A DNA stretch of 64,000 bases from Trichoplax sp. H2. Taxonomy: Eukaryota; Placozoa; Uniplacotomia; Trichoplacea. Below the pieces are notes generated by a model, which had not been told where the DNA came from, did no database searches, and saw only the letters and a list, made by a program, of their open reading frames with translations. The stretch is taken from contig NOWV01000196.1 of NCBI GenBank assembly GCA_003344405.1, positions 62,001 to 126,000 of the forward strand, in the 5' to 3' direction. How positions within the stretch are numbered: the stretch's first letter is position 1; every line of letters begins with the position of its first letter. Shown in pieces: positions 48,867-61,734 of this stretch. A program made the position numbers and the translations under genes.

Positions 48867-50082
48867 ATGTATAATTTCGTTTAATTGTAACTAACTTAAT
48901 GTCCTTCTACTAATGTACAAAGATTTTTCGATCACTTTTGAATTTGCTACAAACGAATGTACAATGCCCGTCATCCGTAACAATTTCAAGATAGTTCAGG
49001 AAAGCATAGTGAGATTAGCTCTAATATAAATTAAATATATCAATCTATTCCATTAAGAGTGTTGCTAGAATTGAAATATTTTTACATACAATACAATTAA
49101 TTAATAAATAAGATGTAATTTGCGGTGAATCGTCAGCAACTGCGGTGAATAATGCCCCAATGGCGTAGTTGATTACGATGCAATCATTGATTTGATTTAA
49201 TTTAATGTGCCTTTAACTTCTTGAAGATAATGAGGAACTTCATAAACCTTTTGGTGGCTGAAACATCACGTACCTTACCGTGAACTGTAAAACTACTATT
49301 TAAGTCTTTAATGCAAAATTTGCAATTCTGACATAGAATATCGAAAGTATCTCGGCAACCGAACTAACGCAGTTGCTTCACGAAGCATATTACAGTGCTA
49401 ACATAACACACTAAAAGTATCTTGCCACGCAAATGCTTTTACAGTATGAAATTTTGATATAATACTGACAAATTAAATGCATCAGAGAGCTTAATTAGAA
49501 ATATTGCCTTTGATCGCATATGACTGCGACATAATTACGGCTACTTCATTGAAAATATTCTAGTTTTCCATCCTCAAATTCCAACAACGTACTCATAAAT
49601 TTTGTGTAGTTGTTAACTTTAATAACTACGAAAGGTAATAAATTCTGCAAACTGATAATCATTTTCACGTTTCGTATATTTCACAGAAAGTAAAGGCAAC
49701 TTACAGTAATGATATATTAACATTCAAAGTTAATTTAAAGGATAATTACCAGAGAATGTTACTAAAATTATTTATTTCGTTATATTAAATAATCCATAAT
49801 TCATTAATACTCTCTGTACCGTTAATAGATGTCAGAGGTGACAGTAACCTGTGATAATGTACAAACGATTAAAGTACATAGACAAGTTGTATTCAGACAT
49901 TGTATATATTACCGTAACTATAGTCATGTATACTTTATGCAAACGTTTAAAATTCAAATTATATCTAACAATTCATCGGAATATTTCCAAAGACAGTATA
50001 TTTAAAGTAAGCTACCAATGCGATTGTATATATTATCCGCTGAAGTTTCCCAGTAGCTTTCGTCAATATATTTAGAGATGCA
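48867..50082. other. Convergent interval, NFATC2IP to EIF2B1
   Basis: About 1.2 kb of AT-rich sequence between two facing 3' ends. No GTAC cluster and no recognisable RNA gene; a 74-codon frame at 49851-50075 (+) looks spurious. Confidence 0.5.
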
Positions 50083-53061
50083 TTAACTGTACAACTTTAT
50101 TAATTCATCACTGACGGCAGACGGCGTTAGAACGCCTAAATCAGTGAACAATAGAGTAAGAAAATGAGGTGGCGTATAATCTACCAACGGATGTTCAGAA
50201 GGAGAGGGATTAGGGGAAGTAGGATACTATTATAATAAAATACCAATCGTTTTTAATCTTAATCCATGGAAGAGCAGAGAAAAATTCAAATTTAGTTAAC
50301 TTACTTTCCACTCATTCGGCACATCGTGTTGATTTAAAGGATAAAGTCTGACGAATTTAAAGCTTTCAACAAGCACATAAAATGGTTTGTTGCAATGTTT
50401 TGCCATAACAGCCATTTGATATGTTCCAATCTATAACAGATAGAAATATATATTCTATAATATAACTTTAGCAATAACCAGTAGCGCTTAGATTGGAATA
50501 TGTATCCTAAATCCTTAAATTCAAATTATCGCACCTTATTGATGATACCACCGCTTTCGACAACCCCTTCAGCTCCAGCTAATACTAAATCTACTTTTTC
50601 CATGATATATCTAAGAATTGTAGATATAAACAGTCATGCTCAACTAAGACAAATACAAAGTAAAACTGATACCAACTTAGCAATACGAGTACATTCAATA
50701 CTTTTACTGTAGCTGAACATTACCCCACTGCTGCATCTAAGATGACAGTTGTTGGAATACCAAATTCCGTCAGACACTGTTGAAATTCGCAACTATAAAC
50801 AAAATTAAAACAAGTAAAATGGTCGCCATCAGTTGAAACATAGACATTAATCTTTCTAAAATAGCAGCATTACAATGAAAAGTAATAGCATCAAGATTTT
50901 GCTTTACCCTGTGCAATCAGGCCTTGATTCTGTAACGAAAACAGAGACTCGCTTCTTACTTGCAGCTACATCTTTCAGTAATTGTATAACCACACGAGAT
51001 CTAGCATGAACTAATATCGTCTGAAAGTTGAAAATTTTAACAAGAGTGATTTATGATATATTGAAGCGAGTAAAAGAATTTCCACTATTATGTCAAAGAC
51101 AAATATCTTCTTACCGCACCATCACTTATAAATGGAATGCATAATTTTGAAATTTTCATTCGAGACTGCGATACTTCTTTTAAGAATAGTTGACCTAAAT
51201 ACAATTATACATTCATAGTAGATTAGTGTATGTCTAAATAGTTCATATAGCATATTATCTAACTGAAAAGAATTGTGACAATTACCTCGGTTAACTAGCA
51301 CAATTCGGCATTGTTGAAAATCCTATCATAACATGTCGGATACTATTAGCGTGAGTTGTTGCGCGTGATGTCCTAAATTACCTTATATTCATTGTTCATT
51401 TGCCTAAGTTAATTACTTACAGGTTGATCTAGGGAGGTTAAGGTAATAAATCGCAAGAATAGCTCACAACCAGAGGCAACTGAAGTCACTGCTTTATCTG
51501 TCTTTGTTAGGCAATCTATAGTTCCATTGATTTTTTCGCGAAATTCGGATAAAGTTTCACCTACAGAAACAGCATTGATAATTACTTCAATAGACAGTTA
51601 CGATTATATATTGTATACGTTTTAGTAGGTACTTAATTCTTGTACAGCTATTTACGAGGGCATCGAACGTTTGTACAGTATAGTGGAAAAGAGATTAATA
51701 GGCGGTCATCCATACTCGTCTAATTCAAACGTATCGCACATCTATATGTTTCATTCTATTATATTGTTGATACATGTTGTACATTAACGTAGTTTTGATA
51801 TACACAAAGTAAAGCGCATTGCACTATACGAGTGACGATTTATAAAATTATGCAACTCATTCAAAAATATTCCAAGTCTTATTATACAGTATGTATAAGT
51901 TGACTAGACCTCGTAGAGTCACCTACATCCCTAGAAGGTATACTGAAAACAGTAAACAAATTTTACTTACATTTATCTTGTCTGATAAATTCAATCAAAG
52001 TTTCAATTGCAGCTATCGCGTTCGATTTCATAGGCTCCAATTCAAGTTTTTGCTTAAAATAATTCTTGCAGTCTATTAAAAGATACAATCATTCAATTTT
52101 ACTAATACTATCACTTTAGCTCGTTTGTTTAACAAATTGAGACATGGATATTATAATTAAGTAGTAATCTATCATCGATATGAAAGATGGCTACATATTT
52201 ATAAGCCACTGCTTGCAAGTCATGTAATGAGAAGATACAGTAGGTCTGTAGTTTGCTTGTAGTAGTAAAGTGAAATATCAATAGACAGCAGATTCATGCA
52301 CGTCCAAGTAATACGAGTTCACATGTGTGGATGAAGTGATATATTGTGAATAACATTAACCTATAATATTAGCTGATAACAAGCTAATTCTAGTATGGAG
52401 GTATACGGCAAACGTCATGATATCCTTTAATTTAATATACTCGCATATTAGCATTTTAACTGATAGCGTTAAGGTTAGGGTTGATAGCTCAATACTGTAC
52501 GACCTTTCTGCTAACTGTACTTGCATCCATGTGCCAATCTTACAATATTTCACAACAGTCAACATGAAGGAATAACTCTCCTACATTAGTTTACTGCAAT
52601 ACGATCATATTATACTCATCCAGCTATTCATAATGATCTCTTCCATATCAATTACTACTAACGTGCTATCACTACAGGAATCAACATCGATAACTAATTT
52701 AATACACGTATTATTCATGAAACAGGATCAACATTCACTGTTTCCATCCCGAAAAAGTACCAGCAAGCAATTTGCATTAAGGTTGGAGTTACAATAACTA
52801 GGTCAAATTTCGCTACAGCCAATAGGTCGATTCATATATCATACATCTCCACCATGTAAGTAACGCAATAACAGCAGAATATGATCATTTCTTCATATGC
52901 TGTAAAGACTAATGATGAATTCTTGTCCCTTGTAATCTAATCAGCATGATACCTTCATAACTATTTAAAGTCTGTGATAACGGTGTAAGATGATCCACCG
53001 AGTGATCTTGTACCGAGATTTTTTCATTACTTGCTTCCATCTGCTCCGAGACAGTCGCCAT
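50083..53061 (-). CDS. EIF2B1: Translation initiation factor eIF2B subunit alpha
   Basis: Regulatory subunit of the eIF2B decamer, the guanine-nucleotide exchange factor of eIF2; the alpha subunit senses phosphorylated eIF2. Exon 1 (53061..52953) encodes [20 protein letters not shown] and onward and joins in phase 1 to an exon near 52070 ([20 protein letters not shown], then [12 protein letters not shown]). Later exons encode [20 protein letters not shown]...[14 protein letters not shown] (about 51560-51425), [14 protein letters not shown] (about 51190-51120), [20 protein letters not shown]...[13 protein letters not shown] (about 51018-50910), [34 protein letters not shown], 50430..50305 ([20 protein letters not shown]) and 50226..50083 ([18 protein letters not shown]). 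The order and all key blocks match the family. The N-terminus is about 30 residues longer than in human. Head-to-head with GTF2H3. Confidence 0.95.
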
Positions 53062-53429
53062 GGTGGGCTATTAATGAAAGTCAATTGAGTTAAATGAGGT
53101 TATAAAGATTGGATTGCTACCCAATTACTATTGAGCCATCATGAAGACATTAACATAACCTGCTACCACTGTATCTGTCTATTCGTTACTGTTCCAATCT
53201 ATTTTACAGTGTACCAAAACAACACCTTGCGTAACATTTCCAACTAAATGAATGGCATGATAGCCAATCGATCACAGCTCTATCATCGATTTGCAAATAA
53301 ACATTGATAGACTTACATGCTGCCTGCAAACTACTACGATCGCTTCTATGGAGTGGAGATAAAATGTTAGCCGATAACTTCTGTCTGCCGGCGTTGGCCT
53401 GTGCTAATCCTACGCCGGTGCCGCTTACA

Positions 53430-53720
53430 GTACATGTACTGTATGCGTCACCAGTATACTGTAGTACTGTACTGTACTGTACAGTACTGTACTGTACTGT
53501 ACTGTAGGTCTTGATGGTCTGGTCCTGTACAGTGTACAGTACAGTAAAATGCAAATCTAAGTACTGTAGGGAAATACTGTAGTCTACTGTACCGTAACGG
53601 GCCGAAGCCTGGTGCAGCATGAATGCGCATGCTGATACAGCTACTGTACTGTTACTGGTAGTTTGAACACAACCCTAGTCTTACTAAGCCCAAGGTACTG
53701 TAAGTTACAGTAGGCTTCGT
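53430..53720. repeat. GTAC-palindrome cluster E
   Basis: Dense GTACTGTACTGTACAGTACT units at 53455-53510, 53525-53550, 53560-53600 and 53640-53712. It lies about 370 bases upstream of the EIF2B1 ATG (53061) in the divergent interval shared with GTF2H3. Confidence 0.85.
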
Positions 53721-54084
53721 TCTCATCGGAGAAATGGGTGACAAGATCTCATTTAGTTCCAGGCTAAGATTGATTAATCGCATCGGACTGAACTTCAAGG
53801 CCTCTTTAACATATCTAAATGAGTAAGACTGCAGAGTACAAAACTCACAGGACTATGAATAAACATCCTTTCCACTTACTGTAGTATTGAATGATGGTGA
53901 CTCTATCAACCTGTATGGCTTCGCATGTCTGTCTGCAGTACGTCTGATAACCGAACTTTTCTCAGGTCGACTAGAGATGGCCAAGACTTCCATACACTAC
54001 CACAGACTTTACAAGACATATATGCGTTCTACCAGATTCCGCTCGCTACATGGTACTCAATATCAACGTCCATCTTGATCTAGT

Positions 54085-54150
54085 GTACAATGTACAGTAC
54101 TATACTTTACAGTGAACAGTACTGTGTTGTACTGTACGGTGTGCATTGTA
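54085..54150. repeat. GTAC-palindrome cluster E', adjacent to GTF2H3 start
   Basis: Short array (TACAATGTACAGTACTATAC, ACAGTACTGTGTTGTACTGT) ending about 50 bases before the GTF2H3 ATG at 54199. With cluster E it brackets the divergent EIF2B1/GTF2H3 interval. Confidence 0.75.
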
Positions 54151-54198
54151 CAGATAGGTTGCTGCAAACGGATTTGCCTCCAGATTGCAGAAGCCACC

Positions 54199-57100
54199 AT
54201 GGGCACAAGTAAGTAGACATGTAGCAATCCATTTTGCCATCTTATAGCCCATTCTGCATAAAAGTATCGAATACAATCATCTTAGCTGTTATACTGATGG
54301 ATGAATGTTGTCGTTCTATCTACTTTTTTCGCTGTATTGATTCTTTCATGTGGATTATTTTGCCTTGAAATGATACTGTTCCTAGCATGGTAACATGCTA
54401 GCGCTTTTCTCAATCTGCAACTAATGGAGCATTTGATTGATTATCGTATATGATAATGTTATTCCTTGGCAACACGCTGGATTATATCGAAAAGGAAGAA
54501 GCGGAGAGAATCTATTAATACTCGTGATCGATACAAATCCATTAGCATGGCTTCCTTTTGCTGCAGAGGTTCGATGAATTGTTATTGCTACTCTCGTACT
54601 TTATTCTCTACACTCGCTGCCTTGAACTCTACAAAGGAGCCAAGTGGATGAATGGCGGCGATCAGTAGACGATGCTCTATTCATACTTGAATGCTAAGTT
54701 TCAACTGTAATGTAGATTTAAATAAACAAATACTTAACCCAAGATTATTAGGTGAAATACTGTAACTGTGTTAATATTCATCTTTCTCCATTTCAATTCA
54801 TCCCCTCATGGATAACTTAGCAATAAGTAATAGCGAGCTAATGAGCATAACTATCGATGCATCATAGATTGCAACCGTGGAATGGTGCCTGTAATATGGT
54901 AATAATTGTCATTATACTATTACTTATCCCTTATGTACCCCCTTTTACATAGATGGATTTTACAAGGTATATCGAAAATATAGTAGTCTATATCAACTCT
55001 CATTTAATGATGGACCATCGAAATAGCATCGCTGTCATTGCAAGTCATGTCAACAAAAGGTAAGCAACAATCAGTCTCCATCGATTAAAAGATGGTAATT
55101 GATAGATTAAAACTCTTTGAAATATTTCCTGGATGTAATCAAGACAAAAAATAGACGGTAGCCACATTTGACAATTATGCATATGCAAATGGACGGTAAA
55201 TTCGTAGTTTTGAGTAGAGATACAACAATCATGAAATGACACGTTTCATTACTATTTATTATACAAGAATGCGAAATAATATTGTTGCAAATCAGAATAG
55301 AGTAAAACGTAATACGCCTTTTTCAGATAATGCTACATGATGAAAGGTTCCATTTCTATTATAATTATTGAAATTGGAATCCGTTGCTACTTAACAGCAG
55401 TCCGAGAGGTTTACCGAAACTTTCAATGTCTATTTTTATAGTTGCTACTTGTATTCGCCACACATGGATAATTGGATTAAAAATACCAACTCTAATAGTA
55501 CAGTAAATATAGCAAAAGATGGCAGACATGAAGAATTAAGTCATATCAACTACATCATCGAAACTAGAGTGAAAGAGCTTGTCCAAGAAATGGCCACAGC
55601 AGGTAAGAGTTTTATACTGAACCTGCCGTAAACTAGTGTCAATATTATGTAGCTATGGTTTATTTGTTGTATTAGAGGCAGCTAAGGATACTCTATCCGT
55701 AAAATAACTTTGTAACGGATCTACGTTATTCGAAGATTTTGCTAGGATAAATTCTGTTTTGAAAAATTGCGATTAAAATTATGATTTTAATGAGCTTTGG
55801 TCTGCACTGAAGTACAAGTAGTTCATGATATACAATACAATTAATGGTTAACGAGAAAGAAATTTCGCCAGCTGCTTATTTCATTGATATATTGTTGATA
55901 ATTGCAAGTGTAGTAATATATACGTTTGTACTTCGATTTAGGAGAGAACCAATGTACTATCAAATTATCCTCCGCTCTAAATATGGCACTATGCTGTAAA
56001 TAGATTCTACTAACAAAACTCTCGACGAAACTTGCATCATTTTGACTGCTCTTGCAATTCTATTATACTGTGCCATGCATAAATTTACTACTAAATGATT
56101 CGTGTAATTCATTTCTAACTTCTGAGATGCTTATCGAACTTTAAAGCCTAAATTCTTTCTTTTTATAGACATTCATAATCACGTCGATCAAGATCTTAGT
56201 AAGTATTATCGCAGAAAAAAAAGATATGCGTATAACTGTCGTTCATGGTGTCATATTTCAAAGTCAAAGTAGGCTACAATGCAAGTAAAGAATCATTTTT
56301 ATTACAATGCAGGGAACAAAGGTCAAGCGAAATCTAGAATTTTAGTTATAAAATGCACCCCTGACACATCGTTTCAATATTTACCTATCATGAACTGCAT
56401 ATTTACAGCTCAAAAATACGTTAGTATGCGTTTGTTTATGAGTTATATTACGAGCAATGTTATTTCCAGCAGTCGTTATTAACTTTAACTTGTATTTCAC
56501 GTACAACGAAAAAATGCTCTTCAAATTCTTACCATCACCGTTATTCTAGAATGTTCCTATCGATGCATGTGTTATAGAGAAAGATTCAGGATTCCTGCAG
56601 CAGGTTTTAAATTATTTCAATATCATGCTTCTTTGTAAAATCTGAACTGTATCTGAATATCTAATATCTTCCACTATCAAATACAAATATGATAGGCATG
56701 CGATATAACTGGTGGAATTTACCTGAAATTACAATCACCGTCTGGTTTACTTCAGTACCTTCTGGTATGTAGAATGAACGTGTTCTTCGCAGGATATCAT
56801 AATGTATTGGTCTCGTGAGCTCTATGATCTGAAGAATGTACACTCCTTAATAAGCTTGATTCAATCTTTTAGACTGCATTCTTACCAAATCAATCGATGC
56901 GAGAAACCCTAATATTACCTCCAAAGGCTAAAGTAGACTATCGTGCTGCGTGCTTTTGTCATAGAGAATTGATTGAAATTGGATATATTTGTTCAGTCTG
57001 TCTATCTAGTAAGAATTTAATATCAGTAGAAAGATATTAATGCCTAGCAAGACTTGAATGTATAATATATTGTATATCCTTCTTTTCACCAACAGTTTCT

Positions 57101-57250
57101 TGCAAGTTTGTACCTGTTTGCCCTACTTGCCAGTAAGTTCACAATAATAATATATACTACAAATTGAACTTGCTTTAAAAATAAACAAAAAATTATTTTT
57201 ATAGGACACATTTTACCTTACGCATAGCTAAGAAGAAAAAGAAAGCGTAA
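54199..57250 (+). CDS. GTF2H3: TFIIH core subunit 3 (p34/Tfb4)
   Basis: Subunit of the TFIIH core acting in transcription initiation and nucleotide-excision repair; its von Willebrand A fold binds p44. The start is a 10-base exon 54199..54208 (GCCACCATGG context, MGT) joined to 54495..54568, which gives [14 protein letters not shown], the vWA strand with its Asp motif. This places seven residues between Met and NLL, as in human, though the acceptor before 54495 is weak. Then come 54953..55059 ([20 protein letters not shown]), 55442..55602, 55942..55995 ([10 protein letters not shown]), a short exon [10 protein letters not shown] near 56168-56200, KSRILVIK (about 56313-56420), [38 protein letters not shown] and the zinc-binding tail [34 protein letters not shown]. 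It ends in a lysine-rich tail, as in human. Confidence 0.93.
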
Positions 57251-58760
57251 TAACGCGGTTACTGGACACCTTGTAAAGTAGCTTGTAAATAATCTAACGA
57301 CAAGTAACGCTTATGATGTAACTACAGAAAGAACCCTTATCATTTACCTAATTTATACATGTCGAACTTGAAATCTGTTATCTAGTAAAGAGTTTCTGAT
57401 ACTATTTGTTACATGAAGCCATGTTTTGTATGATACATTTACTATTGTAATAAATAACATAATATCTACCTTACTCTAACGAGACAGTATCCGAATCTAT
57501 AGCTATATTTCTGCTAAACAAACGTAAACAACTCTACCTTGAAACATCTTATCCGCACAGATTTTCTAGTAACATGGGTTACAAAACTATCATTTCTTTG
57601 ACTTCCGAGAAATGATAGCGATAGTAAATCGAATAAAATTGTTCACGTTAATTTAAATTATCGAGTAAGGATCTCTGACTTCGATATTAAATCTATATAT
57701 CGATACAGAATATACGCGCATATACTGGTATATCATATTCGCACGTGCTTCTTAACAATTTCTTGCCAATAATGAGTGTCAAAGTTGGTATTATTCTACT
57801 TTCATGCACGTGAAGTATAAACAAACATCTTTTTCACTACTACTTGACATTTATAAAACTATTAGTTATGAAGAACTGATAAATTTTTAATAAATTCAGA
57901 TCTGAATTTAATCTCCTTACATTTGATTATTTCATATTAAGGATTTGTGTGTACAGTAAATACCGTTGCCGATCATTAAACACTACTAAAAGGCTAGGCA
58001 TTATATGTAAGTATCATAACAATAGTCTCTCCCTCTTATAAGAATTATGGCAATCCAATAGGACATAGCATCTACGAACATAAAAATGAGCTAAAGCCGA
58101 AATTGTAGACTCTAAACGGTCTAGATATTAAATTTTTCGGGATAGTATTAGTATCGCATGCGCTATGCATTTAAAAGAGAGTAGCGTCGAAAACGATGCC
58201 AGCCGAAAATGTTTATTGAAACTTGCTTATGAATTTAGAGAGTATGTTAAATTTTTTAAATGAAACTTCATCAAGTGAGTGCCTTTATATTAAACAAAAC
58301 TGACCTGAGTCGCTATCGCAAGCTATACAATCTAAAGATTAAGCTTCGTATGAAACTATTTCACATCACTCAGTTGAAAGATAGAAAGGTTTGAAATTGA
58401 TGCCGGTACAGGATATGATTTATTGAAACTTGTTTATCAAATTCAAGACAATATTACGCATGGAATGACATTTCAATTACTAAGACACATTGGTTATTCA
58501 TTTTTTAATCGATAGCTTAGAATCTAAACTATCAACTGATAAAGAACTTTATCATTCTTCTATTCTACTTTCTCTATTATTTTGTTTAGATTTGCTTTTC
58601 AACTAATCATAATTTCATATCATCATATTGGAAAAGATAATTCAATAAACAATCTATTTATTAATGATGTTATAAATAAATTTGATCTAAATCGGAAAAT
58701 GTTATTTTTTCTAGATAGATTGATCAGCATATTAACATCAAATTACCATTAATAGACTGA
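57251..58760. other. Convergent interval with a degenerate duplicated block
   Basis: AT-rich, no gene recognised. Two loosely similar blocks, about 58167-58250 and 58373-58455, share GATGCC and TTTATTGAAACTTG in the same order about 205 bases apart. Confidence 0.4.
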
Positions 58761-59039
58761 CTAGCAATGGATTTGCTCATAAAAACAGACGCCAGAGTTA
58801 TTTTCAGTTGGTAAGGCACAAATTGCAGGAACAGTATAGCATTCATAGCCCGTACAACAGTCCAAATGTGATTGACAAGATAATGGATTAATACAACGCT
58901 GTTCTTTATTTTCAATTAGGGATCGAAACCAATCATTTAGTAGTACTCTGTCGGTCCTCTTGCTGTTGCCAGGCATAGCCAAGACTGATGATGTCAGTGT
59001 AAGGATACAAATCATCAAAATTAGTGATTGGATTTTCAT
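58761..59039 (-). CDS. Small secreted cysteine-rich peptide precursor (knottin-like)
   Basis: Single-exon 92-codon gene, ATG at 59039. Residues 1-21 are a textbook signal peptide (Lys, then a Leu/Ile/Thr-rich core ending SSVLA). A short spacer containing a dibasic Lys-Arg (PGNSKR) follows, then a C-terminal region with eight cysteines spaced C-x5-C-x5-C-C-x4-C-x6-C-x10-C-x6-C, the last being the final residue. An adjacent CC pair flanked by Cys on both sides is typical of inhibitor-cystine-knot and colipase-like folds, found in neuropeptides, antimicrobial peptides, protease inhibitors and venom components. The sequence does not decide between these. A secreted signalling or defence peptide, perhaps processed at Lys-Arg, is the most I can infer. 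No paralogue was noticed in the window. Confidence 0.75.
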   Translation of the reverse strand: MKIQSLILMICILTLTSSVLAMPGNSKRTDRVLLNDWFRSLIENKEQRCINPLSCQSHLDCCTGYECYTVPAICALPTENNSGVCFYEQIHC

Positions 59040-61730
59040 CTTGCAGTTATAGGCACCAAGGTAATAGTAGATTGAGAGTTTCCAAAAGATTAAGATTCCC
59101 TAATATCAACAGTCCAACCAGATCTGATGATATTTATACCTTCTTCGTACATGCTTTGTTGATACAGCAATGCCACAAGGCGTTGCAGCAGTTCGCATGT
59201 TGACAATTGGAATGCATTATTTTCAGAATCAAGGAATCAATTCTTTTTATGGAATTGCCATTGTACAGTAAATACCTATAAAATTGCGTTGAATCATTTC
59301 TATTTTCAATCTGTTATAAAATAATAGCAATATTATATAACCAAGACAAAAAATTAGCCATGCTATTAATAAGTGCTTTAGTGGCTGGATCATCAATAAT
59401 GAATATCTATCATATGTTTAATTTTAATTATTGCCTCATTTTAGTTCATCAAACGTGTTTTAGATCATCGTTGAGAGCGATTGTATGATCAGCAGATTAA
59501 AGCGAATCATAATGCTTGAAATGAATCGATCTCAGCTATAAAATAAATGGTGTAAAATAAATTTTTGGTTTACTACGCAGTAAACTAGCTACACCAATAA
59601 TTGCTATATCTCCACAGCTTTGGTGTACATTTGAATAATTGATTGACACAGATATATGCACGCACACGAATTAAAATAGTTTATGCCCAAATAAGTTCGA
59701 CATAATAATGTTATAATTTATTGCACTTTAGAATGAATTATTGTAATGTGTAACAATATAAACAAGTTGCCTTTGCTACATTACAGTATTCTTAGCAACC
59801 GCATTATCTTCCATTATAATATTCGATATCCATAGGTATGTGTTATGTAAGACTGCATGTATTTGTAGATTTATTGATTTAACGATAACAATATCTCTGT
59901 CCATCTAGCTACCTAATAAATTTACTGACGTCAATAGCACAAAGGTAGATAAAGGTGAAGAGATTAAATAAAAGCGATCGTGCATAATTAATTAATGATA
60001 TTTCTTCAGAATGATGTCAAATTACTAGCGTTAATCTCTACCCGAATGATAGACGAACTAGGCTGCAATCGATAAGGTCGATCACTTTATAGACTTAAGG
60101 CTCGATAAATTGTCTCACCCACGCCTTTCAATTCTAATCTCATTTTAAATTTATAGACATTATTAAGACAAAACAAGTAAAATTTCATTTCGTCAATGAA
60201 ATGATAACCATGTTTTGTACAAGAGAATTGTTTGCCTGCTAGAAGATAGGATGAATAATCCATCTTCTATAACGAGAAAGTAGGAAATATAAAGTAATTT
60301 TCGCAACTATCACCCTTTACTATGATCTATCTATCTAGAAGAATTTAAATTAGTATAAATAAAGAAGCAAATTATTTGATACATTAATTATCCATAATCC
60401 AATTGTACATTAGTGCGGTCACTGATACAATATCGTTAATGATTAGATAGATAGACAACTTTACCGAAAGTAAAACCTATACTGTTACAATCTGCTCGCA
60501 TGATTAGGTATTGAAATAATTATGTATAATCCAATATAGAGGGTTGTCAAGGAAAAATATTCGCGTATAATATCTAGCAATGATATTCTATTTCGAGAAA
60601 AATGAGAAGGAGAATTAGAAAATAGGTAAAAATTGTTAGTCTCTATAAAAAATTGTTCTTTCGTAACTGCACAGCCTCTACGACAAATGCTTATACGTAG
60701 AACGGAGAGTATGTTTCTATATATAAATTCCTAGACTGACGTCCAGGAAGCAATTTAATTTTCTGGTAAACAATACAATATCTCATTCTTGCTTTTAGAT
60801 TTAATAAAACACACTGCAAATCTAAGGTCATCAAGTCTATATCGCGACAAACTCACCAAAATATTCACAATAACAAACTTAAAACTATAAATTGACAATT
60901 CAGACATATCTTGAAGATGGATAGGATTGTCAATAATCATTTTGGCTTTAATATAGAAAATGAAATCGAAGTCTATAACCCGAATTCGGTATAAAAGCGT
61001 ATAGAAGTTTCAATAAATTAATTGAATCATCCTCTGCCAATACTTTCATTATTCTATGCTTCTATAAACAATAAATCTTTCATGAAATTATACCAGCGCA
61101 GCATGCATTATAATCATTAAAAGTAACATTTCCCCAGGTAGTCTTTCCTATGATATCACAGTCTAGTCATTTCGAGCTGTCATAGCTGATTTTAAAAGTC
61201 TAATACATTCTAGCGGATTGCATAATATTTCTAATGGCCGTCTATTTACTTCAAACCGATAAATTGGTGCTAACAGATCGTGCTTTTTAATTAAGGCTGT
61301 GACATCATAAACAGCTTGACATAAAATCTGTTGCCGATAGTTCTAATTTACTAACTTTTGCTTATGATTACCAGCCTTTATTTCATGCTGTTACGTCATA
61401 GCAGCTTAATAGTTTTGTCTGAGTAATTATTTTAGCTTGCCTAAATAATCATGCTTATGATATAACCATTATTCTACATTATCATTCATCTTACATCTTT
61501 GATTAGATGTTCATATAAGGTATTCTTGATATTAAAAATTCAATACCAAAATGAAAAAACAATGGAATCATCAACGAATACATAATAAGCTGATGTATTC
61601 GACAAAGTAATAGTTAATAGAATTATCAGTATACCGTATGTTGGATATAATCATCGAAGTCTAATGCATTCCTTTTGATACATCTTTACCTACTCATTGA
61701 TACACTTAAATTAATTCTATGGTTAACCAT
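59040..61730. other. Gene-poor AT-rich stretch
   Basis: No exon, RNA gene or clear repeat recognised. The region just right of 59039 should contain the promoter of the cysteine-rich peptide gene. GTAC motifs are very rare here. Confidence 0.5.
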
Positions 61731-61734
61731 TATT

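Noticed and set aside
53204-53620. 138-codon open frame (-) upstream of EIF2B1
   Set aside because: Half of it is GTAC array; the rest has no recognisable similarity and no link to EIF2B1 exon 1.
10340-54150. GTAC arrays as a CRISPR or satellite centromere
   Set aside because: Units are irregular with no unique spacers of fixed length, and the arrays are short, dispersed and promoter-linked in a eukaryotic genome.
55655-55700. Extra GTF2H3 exon (EAAKDTLS) between exons 4 and 5
   Set aside because: It has plausible splice sites, but including it breaks the phase to the next conserved exon, while skipping it gives the family sequence.
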